From Zygnema cylindricum (taxonomy: Eukaryota > Streptophyta > Zygnematophyceae > Zygnematales > Zygnemataceae), in assembly GCA_037447655.1 (NCBI GenBank), contig JBBHKE010000639.1:1-64000 (forward strand): a stretch of DNA of 64,000 nucleotides, read 5' to 3'. Shown here one piece after another: positions 54,428 through 64,000 of this stretch. Made by a program: the position numbers and the translations under genes. The notes below the pieces were generated by a model. The model searched no databases. It saw only the letters and a list, made by a program, of their open reading frames with translations, and was not told the DNA's origin. The first letter of the stretch is position 1, and each line of letters opens with the position of its first letter.

Positions 54428-55145
54428 AATCAAAGTATCACCAAAACAAAGTATTCAAAGTATTCAAAGTATTTGTATTGTATTTCAAAAAAAAAATATA
54501 TATATATATTTGTAATGCTAGTCATATATAAAAAAACAAAGTAATCAAATTTCTCCAAAACAAACTAGTCAAAGTATTTGTGTTGTATTTAAAAAAAATG
54601 TATTTACCAATGTTTGTAATGTTCGTCAGCCTTTGAGCTGATAATGGTGTTCAACAACTTTCTTGGTCTTTAGACTAAGTTGGTTGATCGAAAAAACAAA
54701 GAAAAAAATTTATTCAAAGTAACAATGTAATCTAAAAAACAAGTATTATGAATGAAAACAAGTGTTTGTAATGTTGGTCAGCCTCCGACCTGATAGTGAT
54801 GTTTATGCAACCTTCTAAGTCTTAGGACTAAGTTGGTTGATCAAAAAAAAAAAAAAACAAAGTACTCAAAGTAATCAATTTACTATAATACACAACGAAA
54901 ATTAATAAATAATAAGTGATTGTAATGTTAGTCAGCCTTTGAGCTGATAATGATGTTTATGTAACCATCTGGGTCTTCGACAAAGGTGTTTGATCGAAAA
55001 CAAAAAAAGGTACTTAAAGTAATCAACATATTCTAACTATCAAAAAATATAAAAGAAAATACGTGTTTGTAATGTTAGTTAGCCTTCGAGCTGATAATGA
55101 TGATGTTCCAGCCATCTGGGTCTTTGGACTAAGTTGGTTGAATCC
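54428..55145. repeat. Tandem repeat with ~150-bp period
   Basis: Four copies of a core TGTTTGTAATGTTAGTCAGC...GATAATGATGTT...GGACTAAGTTGGTTGA, starting at about 54611, 54763, 54917 and 55064 (spacings 152, 154, 147). A degenerate partial copy lies near 54509. Spacers are A-rich (CAAAGTA-like). Confidence 0.75.
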
Positions 55146-55665
55146 TAGTTAAGTTTGATGTATTTTTTTATTTTCTTATTTTTTTCTTTGTTATATTTAC
55201 ATTTGTTTTTTGCGTTTTTGTTATGTGATCAAGGTTGTATTGTGGTTATTTATTTTGTTTGTCTTTTTTTTGTTTTTTTTTTTGTGATATTATGTATTGA
55301 TAAAAAAAAATATGAAAAATAGACATGCAACACCTTAATATAAAATAAACAAAAACCATTTGTATTATGTTTAAACAAATAATGGTTGAATAATGCTAAT
55401 GGTTTAATGTGTATTATAGATTTAACATTAAAATATTTAATACTACATGATATATTCAGTCCATTCATTCATATCGTGCATTAGATTGAGATCAAACGCT
55501 CAAATCAATGTGAAACTTTTACGCTTTATCAAACCCCCTACATGAACGAAACGCGAATTAAACCATCCACTTGGCATCGTCATGGTCTTTACCATGTACA
55601 ATGCGATAGTACAGTGCGTACCATGTACGAAAATCGTACGTGACGCCAACACTGAAATTACGGTA
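55146..55665. other. AT-rich stretch without recognisable gene
   Basis: T-rich then A-rich sequence. The end (GTACGTGACGCCAACACTGA) recurs at about 56446-56464, on the other side of the TIR element. Confidence 0.35.
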
Positions 55666-56329
55666 CACCGCGAATCGTAATTGTAGTAAAGAAAAAATTA
55701 GAGCAAAAAACAAAAAAAACAATTAGAGTTATAAACGCTAATTATTGTGATATAACCTTTTCACAGAGGAAATTTATTCTACTTTATTTAAGTACTCTAT
55801 ATTACCTTATGTCGGCAATAATTATCCGTGTTGTAATTATGAACACTAAATTATTTAGACATACGAAAACCGCCAGCCCGTATATTTGACGTCATTATGA
55901 CGTTAGTACTATTTGTCTCATAGATGTATACTATTTGTCTCAACTCATACTGTTGTCGTTTAACTATAAAATTTTCACATGTAAATTCATGTAAATGTTC
56001 ACACGGGCGAGAATGTTGTCGACGGACAGAGCTTTGAGAACGGGTTTTTTTCGATGCGATTTTTTTTTTGTTTAGTGCAATTTCACATGCGAGCGCGATT
56101 CTATTAAATTATTATTTGTACCTTTTTACTTATAAAAGTACAATTTTGCACAATCAGACGCTGTCCACACTATTTAAAACGAACCTATATTAGGATTTTT
56201 TACGCTAATTAAACTTTACTGTAAATAGTATAACGAAAAAATTCGAATCATTTACTCTATTTAACGTGATAGAGTCAAAATTTAGGGCGACCGAATTAGC
56301 GTTATTTACTCTAATGACGATTCGCTGTG
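55666..56329 (+). mobile_element. CACCGCG-family TIR element, most complete copy
   Basis: 664 bp, ends CACCGCGAATCGTAATTGTAG and the inverse ending in CGATTCGCTGTG, flanked by TA (55664-55665 and 56330-56331). It has the palindrome ACGTCATTATGACGT at 55889-55903 and the uninterrupted TTTATTTA site where its relative at 44.4 kb carries the foldback insertion. No transposase. Confidence 0.7.
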
Positions 56330-56331
56330 TA

Positions 56332-56585
56332 GTGTAGGGATATTGTGAACACGACAACGTGGCGTGATGTAACGAGATCGCACGCGCCAAAATTAAAAGT
56401 GTGATACTGTACGTTACTGTACCGGTATTGATATCACGACACATCGTACGTCACGCCAACACTGAAATAACAGTGTAGCGTACGGATATTGAGAACACGA
56501 CAACTCAGCGTGATGTACGGAATCGCACGCGAAAAAATTAACGTACGATACTGTACGTTACTCAACCGGTATTGATAACACGACA
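56332..56585. repeat. Tandem duplication of ~120 bp
   Basis: 56332-56440 and 56465-56585 share GATATTG(T/A)GAACACGACAA, GGCGTGATGTA-like and ATACTGTACGTTACT...ACCGGTATTGAT blocks. Not coding. Confidence 0.55.
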
Positions 56586-58507
56586 TTTTGGCGTGTCGTC
56601 GATTTTGTCTGGACTTTTATCATACCACTACAACCACGTGAAATACAACAAATAGGATTGTACCACGTGTCTTTTTCCTTTGTCGTCAGAGACGCCAATC
56701 CTAACTCAAAACACTCAACGGCTCAAGATCTTACTCAAAAAATATCGACAGTCACTTTTCGTTGTCACCAAAGACGAAGGCGACTACAATGTTTTTCCCT
56801 TTTAGAAAAAGGACAAAGCAAAAAGTCAAAAACCGTTAATATCGCTTTTTTATAGCGATAACACCGGTATCAATAACTATCCACAATAATTGTACGGTTA
56901 TTCCGTATAGTTATACAGATACGTCCCCGTACTAATTCTCGTTGTATTGAGTACGGAACAGATTGTCATGCGTGGCGTGGCAGTGACAAATATAACACAG
57001 GATATTATAAATTACTATTATATATCGTACTATATTTTTTTGTACTTATCGTCGACAAGGAATTTGTTGGTCTCAGAGAAATATATCGGGACCCCGCAAC
57101 GTTCGATAATCGATAAATATTGGTATCGAATTTATCGCGATAGGTTTTTTGCCGATACACAATGTTACAAATCAGGATCGATCTGACGCTCACAAATACA
57201 CTCACGAATCACAGCGGAAGCAAATAAAAATATACAATTCATAATTTTATAGATCACACGAAAATTCAGCAAAACATAAATATATTTCACTGAAGCTTTT
57301 CTCACTTACAATATTTCCTCACTCACTCACTCACTCTGATTGCTAACTCTGATCACTGCCACTGATGATAAAAGGCTGCCACAAGTCGTTCCCTAAATAC
57401 CTTCTAAGGTACCGACAACTAACTGCCACGAAAGCCCACTACGAAACTAAACACAAGGCGCCGCAATCCATATGCATACGTGCGCCGTACAAAACACATT
57501 AGCGCGCTGAACATTTCACGCCACGCCTAACAAGACACAAACTTCACGGCATGCAACGAACTAGCACTTAACACAAAGTAACCGCACTAAAATGTTACAC
57601 TACCGTACAGGACCAAACGACACCGACGAAACTATAATACCGCAAATACAACTGAAACGTAATCATCAAACGGAACAAAAGTTCAACCAAACGTAAACTG
57701 AAACGTAACTTCAAACAAACCAAGGGAAGCCTAACTAAAATACAACGCGAACAAAATAATACTATATCGACCAAACCCGCCGATTCTCCCAATATTCTAA
57801 CACACAACACTAATAATTTGAATAAAAATATCTGTGTTACAATTAGATATACCGTTAACGACATCATAAGAATTTTATATTTTGTGAATGTTTGGACAAC
57901 GATTTTTTTAGGGTTTGAAAATAAAAGAATATGAAGCTCACTAGGGTACTTATATTTGGGCTACTCACATTGTTTTCTATATTTTATAAAAAGTTACGCA
58001 CAAATTAAAAAATCACTTCCAATAAAAACAATAACAGAGATATCAAATACATTGTTTTTTAAACCTGCTTTGGCCTTTTTTTTTTTACTAATTCCTTAAT
58101 TTGGGCAAATAAACTTGTCCGTGGAGACAAAAAAGCTTATAAATACATTTACGGGCAATTCTAATGTTTTTTGCATTTTTTTTCTTAAGTTACACTCGTA
58201 TGGATTTGATAAGTCCGCCTCATTTGTAGCGACTATTCCAATGTTAAGCTTTTGCAATTTTATTTTTGCGGGTCGTAGCTTTTTTTTTTAAATAAGCATT
58301 TTTTGAATCGCAAAGTGGCTCAAGATAGTCTAGCATTCGAGGGCCAAAAGTGGTTATTTCACGTTTATTTTCCGCAATGACCGCAATTCGTGGCCATGAG
58401 GTGACCAAGATCATTCGTTGGGCCATTAAAAATGCATTAATACAACAATTGTACGTGAATAAAATAATTACGCGAAAAAACATTTTCTTACGACTCTTTT
58501 ACGCGAC
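56586..58507. other. No gene recognised
   Basis: AT-rich sequence. Short open stretches on both strands have no recognisable motif. A fragment near 57070-57160 (TCGATAATCGATAAATATTG, TCGCGATAG) resembles the ATCGATAT-rich repeat farther right. Confidence 0.35.
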
Positions 58508-58690
58508 TTAGGCGAGACTTCCATCACGAAAAAGTGGGGTTGTTTATTGAAGGACGTACCGTTTGGTACAATTTAGCACAATTTTTATTTTATTCAAAAA
58601 AAACATATTGAATATAGAATCTTCAAGGTTATAGCCGTAAATTTTGACCGTCGGATGCATTTTATTTTAATTCGAGACGCCACTTCGTTA
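58508..58690. repeat. Diverged relative of the GGGTGAAGTTCC element
   Basis: Shares GAAAAAGTGGGGTT, GGACGT and TTTTGGTACAA-like blocks with 46390-46450. Ends are unclear. Confidence 0.35.
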
Positions 58691-59418
58691 ATCTTTCAAT
58701 GTGTGGCGAATTTCTTCAAATAGGACACTTTGCACACACCGAATGTATAAAATTGGGGCCGCGTGGAAAAGATAAACAAAATCCACGATGAACTTTGCTT
58801 TGGAGACATTTGGGACCTTAGACTCGTCTTTCGGCAACTTTTTGCGCGATTGCGCTTGATGATCTTTTGCAGTTGGAGGACATGATTGCCCTTCTCCATC
58901 TCTCACGTCGGCTTTCTACCGCCACCCCATCTATATCGCCCTTGGGAGAGCTTTGGCCATTATACGACAGAGCACGTTGGTGACTGATGGTTGAGGAATG
59001 CGAGACTTACCCTTGCGCCACTCGGCGCACATAGACGTTATTTGTCTTTCTGATTTTTAGTTGGGCATGGTCTCAGGCTTTAGTCTTTAGGGTAGTTTGT
59101 AGTGTTTTAACGGTTTAGCTTTGTTGTACTTGATTTATTTATTTTCTTTTAGGCTTTTAAACCACTTTTGTTGTGTTTTTAGTCCTTTAGGATTTTGGTC
59201 TTTTACCATCGTTTGTCGGCAATTCTTTTGAGTGACAATCATGTTTTGTACTTTGATGGAATTAACCATCTCGTTTTTGTAAATACAATCTATTTCGTTT
59301 TGGCCCCTGATGGAGCGAAGCCCGGGGGTGTGTCCCCAATCACTCCCTTTTACGTACAAAAATGTTTGAGCAGATTATGTTTTTATCCACCTCTTTTCCA
59401 TAAAGATCTTGAATTGTA
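58691..59418. other. No gene recognised
   Basis: Mixed sequence. A 72-codon open stretch on the minus strand (58688-58906) has no recognisable family and no supporting splice or start context. Confidence 0.3.
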
Positions 59419-60723
59419 GTGTTGGGTATCGAGGACCTTTTGCCGATATTCGATATATGTCGAATTTCAGGTACGCGATAATCGATATATCGCTTCGATA
59501 TATTGAAAAGCAAAATATCGCGATATATCGCCAATATATCGAGGCATTAAAAAAAAATAAAAATAAAATCACAGGTCTCCAAAGTCAGGTGCCTTCGGAC
59601 AAGGTGACCGTAATTTTTTTTGCCGAAAAGAAATACGGTTTTTTCCTGAAAGCCAGCAGAGTGAAGGAGATCTCTGAGGTACATTGACGCGGTACACTTG
59701 TGAAGTACACGTACGTAATACGCAAGTACGGATTTCCATGCGAAAATGGTCGGTTCTCAAATCTTTGACGATTTTATAGATTTGATCGTCAACCTACAAG
59801 GAACCACTCAAATCAAAACACGTATGTAAAAACTTGTTTACGGAATATACGCGATGTTAACCGATGCCTCTGTAATTAGTGTTGGGTATCAGGTAAATCC
59901 ATATTGCGATAATCTCGATATTCGATATATCGAATATCGATCGAGCAAGATTTTTCGATATATCGTACCGAGACCAACATAAATTATCGCGATATATATC
60001 GCGATATATAGTATTTTTTATTTTTATTTTTTTATTTTTTTATATAATATGTTATTTTAGCCAGAAAGTTAAATTGTCTAATACGCCACGTACGCCGTGA
60101 TTTTCGTTCGTGACTTAAATGTAGACACCGCAAAATATAACCGACAAAAAAATAATAATTCTGAAATTGTAATGATTAATTATTTGGGGTATGGTTACAC
60201 AAGGAGGTCTTTGTAATAGTACGGACAGGAAAATTTATGTATTACAGAGGCCTCGGGTACATCGCGTATCTTTTGTCAAAAAGTTTTACATACGTGTTCT
60301 GATATGAGTGGTTCCACGTAAGCTGACTACCAAATCTAAAAAATCATCCAATATCTGGAAATCGACCTTTTTCGTCTGGAAAATCGTACCTGCGTATGAC
60401 GTACGTGTACTTCACAAGTGTACCTCGTCAATGTACCTCACAAATCTCCTTCACTGTGCTGACTTTCAGGAAAAACCGTATTTCTTTCCGGCAAAGATTT
60501 TACAGTCACTTTGTCCGAAGTCACGAGACTTTGAAAACCTGTGGGATTTTTTTTTTCTTTTTTTTAGCTTCGATACATTGAAGATACGATATATTGGCGA
60601 TATATATCGGCGATATATCGCGATAATTTGAAATTCGATATATCGAAGCGATATATAGATTATCGAGTACCCGAAACTCGATATACATCAAATATCGGCG
60701 AACGGTCCTCGATACCCAACACT
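59419..60723. mobile_element. Inverted-repeat element 1 with AGTGTTGGGTATC ends
   Basis: Left arm about 59419-59877 and right arm about 60241-60723 are near reverse complements (~460-480 bp). The outer ~130 bp consists of GATATATCGATA-like steps. Inner blocks are shared in opposite orientation (for example AGAAATACGG/CCGTATTTCT and GTACACTTGTGAAGTACACG/CGTGTACTTCACAAGTGTAC). Positions 59878-60240 between the arms belong to a second inverted pair. Confidence 0.7.
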
Positions 60724-61092
60724 ATCTTTAATATTTAAATTTTGTTGTTCGTACTATTACAGAGACCTGATGTAACCATACCCCAAATAAGTAATTATAT
60801 GAATTACATAATTTGTACTTTTTTGTTGGTCACATTTTGCGGCGTCTACCTTTAAGTCACGGAACAAAAATCACGTCGTACGTGGCGTATCAAACAATTT
60901 GTTTTTTTTGCTAAAATAACATATTATATTTAAATATTAAATATTAAATTTAAAAAATACTATATATCGCGATATATATCACGATGGTTTATGTTGGTCT
61001 CGGTACGATATATCGAGGAGTCTGCTCGATCGATATTCGATATATCGAATATCGAAATTATCGCGATATGAATTTACCCGATACCCTACACT
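59878..61092. mobile_element. Inverted-repeat element 2, interleaved with element 1
   Basis: Left arm 59878-60240 (AGTGTTGGGTATCAGG, GGGGTATGGTTAC near its inner end) and right arm about 60745-61092 (GTAACCATACCCC, ...ACCCGATACCCTACACT) are near reverse complements. The right arm of element 1 lies between them, so the order is arm 1, arm 2, arm 1 inverted, arm 2 inverted. Confidence 0.65.
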
Positions 61093-62049
61093 ACACCGCC
61101 AATCGTTATTAGCGTTGTGTACACTATTTCCGTTCCGTTTTTTTTTTGAAATTATTCTCCATTAGCGTAGTTCATTCTATTTTTTTATGTATTCTATTTA
61201 GGGTTAGTTTTCATGTATCGTACAAAACTGTAGTACGTCATCATGTATTTAGTGTGGTGTACGGATAGTGTCAGGCCGTACAGAATTGTTAATTTTTAAG
61301 TAAAAGGTACAATTTAATATGTTTAATAGCCGCGGACGCATGAGAATGTGCGGTCTTAGAAGGGGTTCAATCCGGGTCCTAAAAAAATACGTTCGCACTT
61401 ATTAGACCAACAACTGTATTGTCACAGTGTGAACAACAAACAAATTCGTGTGTGGAAAATCATTTTTTCAGTAAATGAACGGAACTAATGCAATGTCGCG
61501 GCGGCGTATAATTGTAACCTACATATATACAATTTCAACACCGAGTACGTTCTTTGTAAGCACCTGTACTTACTATTAATGCTACTTTATGGTTATGGTA
61601 CATTTAGCGTAAAAGTTTATTGTATTAAGGTGAAAATGGTCCCATTTAGTATAAATGTACATTGTAATATGGTGTCGAACATAAAATAAAATAATTGTTT
61701 ACGTTAATACAGGGTTGATATGTCAAAAAATACTAAATTAAAGTTGTTATTTGTATTTTTTAGAATAAAACAACATCATTTGGTGTTGGTGATATTTTGG
61801 GATAGGAAACGCCAAATGCGGACAGTCTTTCAAAAAAAGAATTTGTTTTTGGCCAATCACAACCAACGGTTTTTTGGTGGGGTTTGTACGGCATTTTTTC
61901 AACAAAAAAATCATTTTCTTCACCGCGAAGCAGACGAACACACCGCAGCCTGCTCCACCTTTCATCCATGGGTTCCGCCCTATCAACCTACAATTTCTTC
62001 GTCCAGCCACCCTTAACTTTATGGTGAATAGCGTTCCATCTTCTGGTTT
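61093..62049. other. TIR fragment, then no gene recognised
   Basis: 61093-61130 has a CACCGCCAATCGTTATTAG end of the common TIR family. The rest is AT-rich. A 98-codon frame at 61720-62016 has no recognisable motif. Confidence 0.35.
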
Positions 62050-62480
62050 GTGTGTCTCTCACCTTCCTCTAGCTCCCCCTCCCCCTCCCTCCTCCCCTTT
62101 TCCTCTCTCTCTACCATTGTTGCACTCTATTATTTTCTCCTCTCCCTCTCTTTCCTTTTCAGTGTGTGTGCTCTAATCGTTTACATATTCTCCAACTGTA
62201 TTGTTATCCCCTTTCCTTCTCCCCCTTCTCCTCTACCTCTTTGCCCTTGCCTCTTTTTCTCCCAATCTCCCTCTACCCTCTCCCTCTCCCCCTCTCTCCC
62301 TCTCAATCTGCTTGTCCCTATCCGTGAATCCCACTCTCTCCCTATATTCTTATATCTTTCCCTCCTTCTTACACCGAAAGTGTCTATCGCACCCGTCCCA
62401 ATGTGTCTACCTTCTCCCCCCTCCCCACACCCCCCCCTTCAAATGCCGCCCCTTCGCCCTCAATCTATTCCATTCCCTTT
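62050..62480 (+). repeat. Polypyrimidine (CT-rich) tract
   Basis: About 430 bp strongly biased to C and T on the plus strand. The long frames seen here are a product of this composition. As it lies upstream of nothing identified, no promoter role is claimed. Confidence 0.6.
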
Positions 62481-62599
62481 TCGTGGATCTCTCTAATTTG
62501 TTTCTACGTAGCTGTTTTTTTTTTAACCTTTTATTGTATTTTGTTTTATTTGTTTGTTTTGCCGTCATTCGAATTATGTTGGTTGTGGTTGCTCAATTT

Positions 62600-63160
62600 T
62601 CATTGATTAACTTCGACACACAAATTAAGCAACTGAGGGTTACTACATAAAGGTAAGGAAAATGGATAAAACTTATACTTGTACGATACCTCCCTGAAAA
62701 ATGTTGCGGAAACATCTTCACAGTCCTCGGGATGAGCAGTTCCTTTCCATTCGCGTGACAATCGGCGATCATCCAATTGATTACCCGCAATCGAGTAACC
62801 TTCGTTGACACTTGGTAAACTTTTCGGGTCGACACCCTCGACGTTCCCGTATTTATCACACGGTGGGTCCAAATTTCCGGTCACAGCGCCTTCCACGAAG
62901 GGGTCTACGTCGGGTGATCCCCTTCCTTCGTTCGGTGGGTCTGGTCCTTGGGTTTCAGTACATTCCATGTCCTCTTCAGTTAGTGGTGGTAATAAACCCA
63001 CCGTAGCGGTGTTTTTCGCCTCAAAAAATGTGGTAATATGAGAAGTAATCAGCCACATATTGCAAATAATAGATTTGCCTTTTTGTCCAAATGATGATAC
63101 AAAGCAAATAATAGAGAAGCAAAAGTGAAGGTAACTAAGGATGCGGAAAGACAGTGTCAA
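62600..63160 (-). CDS. Hypothetical protein or exon, unassigned
   Basis: Open for 186 codons on the minus strand. The first ~45 residues are hydrophobic (SYLHFCFSIICFVSSF, like a signal or membrane segment). Residues about 58-150 are acidic and Pro/Gly-rich (PPLTEEDMECTETQGPDPP, DPFVEGAVTGNLDPP). I do not recognise the family. Codon use in the middle part is less AT-biased than the surroundings, which mildly favours real coding sequence. It could be one exon of a larger gene, with a possible donor at GGAG|GTATCG near 62690. Neither neighbour exons nor a promoter were found. Confidence 0.3.
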   Translation of the reverse strand: MTLSFRILSYLHFCFSIICFVSSFGQKGKSIICNMWLITSHITTFFEAKNTATVGLLPPLTEEDMECTETQGPDPPNEGRGSPDVDPFVEGAVTGNLDPPCDKYGNVEGVDPKSLPSVNEGYSIAGNQLDDRRLSREWKGTAHPEDCEDVSATFFREVSYKYKFYPFSLPLCSNPQLLNLCVEVNQ

Positions 63161-64000
63161 TATTGGACCAAACGCCAGTTATATATACCAAATAAAAAAC
63201 CCAATTGTGGGAAAAAGGGAGGGAAACCATTCTCCTTACCTTCGGGCGTCAAAATTTAAATTTTAATATTCTGCGTGACAGCAAGCTTTCCAAATATTTT
63301 AGACGACACAAAGATGGCGAGAAAGTTTAAAAATTTTCGTCAGTTTTGGGAGGGGGTATGCACGTGATAAGCGACCACCGATTTTCATGAAAGAGCCATG
63401 GTAACTGCCTGCTTCTTGACGTACCTACGGATCAGCTTTCGAATGGCGACGGGTATGACAGGCGGTTGGTGTCACGTCATGTTGGAGCCGTAATGTTTGC
63501 GTGGATATAAAATTGTCCACGTGTAAATATGTGCGACCAATCACGAAACGCTTGAGACGAGGTGGTTGGTGAAATTGTACAGTTGGGACCAATTTAGAAT
63601 AGGAGTTTACTCTATTACGTCATTACATTAATGCTAATACCGGTCACAAGTTAGAGAGACAGACGGAAATGCATCCATTTTAGAATTAACACACATTTTA
63701 GCATGAATTCACGCTAATTAAACAGACGTCGCGACACTATTAGAGTAAAGAACCCTTATTACCGTACATTGTCGACGTAAAACGGAAAAGCGACCAACCG
63801 TTGAAACAGCAAGCGTTGCGTAATTGATACATGCGTAGAAATTACACTCCGTAAAACTTTATCAAAGTTGTATACTTAACGGCGAATACATGACGCCTAA
63901 CTGCGGTGAAATATTCTGACATGTACGTTGGAATGATTTACACTGTTACGTGACGGCGTACGATCTGAATTAAATTGTACGGTTACTTCTATTAGTGTAA
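63161..64000. other. No gene recognised at the right edge
   Basis: Mixed sequence with fragments of the common TIR family interior (CACGCTAATTAAACAGACG, TATTAGAGTAAAGAACCC near 63710-63760). No frame of note. Confidence 0.35.

Noticed and set aside
54222-55145. CRISPR-like array (repeat-spacer pattern)
   Set aside because: Units are ~150 bp with diverged cores in a nuclear eukaryotic context; a plain tandem repeat.
58688-58906. 72-codon minus-strand frame as a gene
   Set aside because: No recognisable domain, overlapping open frame on the same strand, no splice or promoter context.
62050-62650. Three overlapping plus-strand frames of 60-150 codons
   Set aside because: They arise from the CT-rich composition, which lacks stop codons; the predicted peptides are Ser/Pro/Leu runs in all frames.

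Overview
The window is nuclear DNA from a plant-lineage (streptophyte) eukaryote. It holds one intact multi-exon host gene, the Golgi tethering subunit COG1 (6005-18060, + strand, 12 exons, all introns GT-AG). Almost everything else is transposable-element sequence in various states of decay. The COG1 protein is plant-like along its whole length, and the Ty1/Copia and Ty3/Gypsy elements fit a streptophyte. A captured cytosine-methyltransferase domain in the Gypsy element recalls what has been reported in charophyte algae, so a streptophyte alga or early-diverging land plant is my best guess. The species cannot be named from the sequence alone.

Layout. 1-1446: 5' end of a minus-strand Copia element (gag remnant, primer-binding site, LTR). 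1907-3530: decayed hAT transposase. 3640-5580: nested terminal-inverted-repeat (TIR) elements with a perfect 24-bp-arm palindrome. 6005-18060: COG1, with small TA-flanked TIR elements in four introns. 19413-20952: more TIR elements. 21640-23789: 3' part of a LINE, split by a solo LTR with a perfect 5-bp target duplication. 23790-25330: LTR plus RNase H tail of another Copia copy. 25932-32050: Copia element A (minus). 33012-43629: Copia element C (minus), split in its reverse transcriptase by element B (35581-39829, plus), a gag-only non-autonomous element with two 1180-bp LTRs, a perfect target duplication and an open 499-codon Gag frame. 44406-46380: two TIR copies facing each other, one split by a 1-kb foldback element. 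47017-48250: truncated Copia copy E. 48251-54200: minus-strand Gypsy element with gag, protease, a DNMT3-like cytosine-5 methyltransferase and the start of reverse transcriptase. 54222-55145: GAT microsatellite and a ~150-bp tandem repeat. 55666-61135: TIR elements and two interleaved inverted repeats rich in ATCGATAT. 62050-63160: pyrimidine tract and one unassigned open frame.

How the parts relate. The Copia elements form one clade. All of them place, directly after the LTR, a sequence complementary to the anticodon loop of initiator tRNA-Met (half-tRNA priming). Where the junction is intact (A and B), Gag starts inside the LTR and reads through the primer site. The LTRs with readable U3 regions carry a tRNA-like module on the antisense strand. 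Element B has Gag but no enzymes and would need a relative such as A or C to move. The most notable object is the methyltransferase domain inside the Gypsy pol gene: a transposon carrying the enzyme class that hosts use to silence transposons. This copy is broken by stops and a frameshift and is cut at the start of reverse transcriptase.
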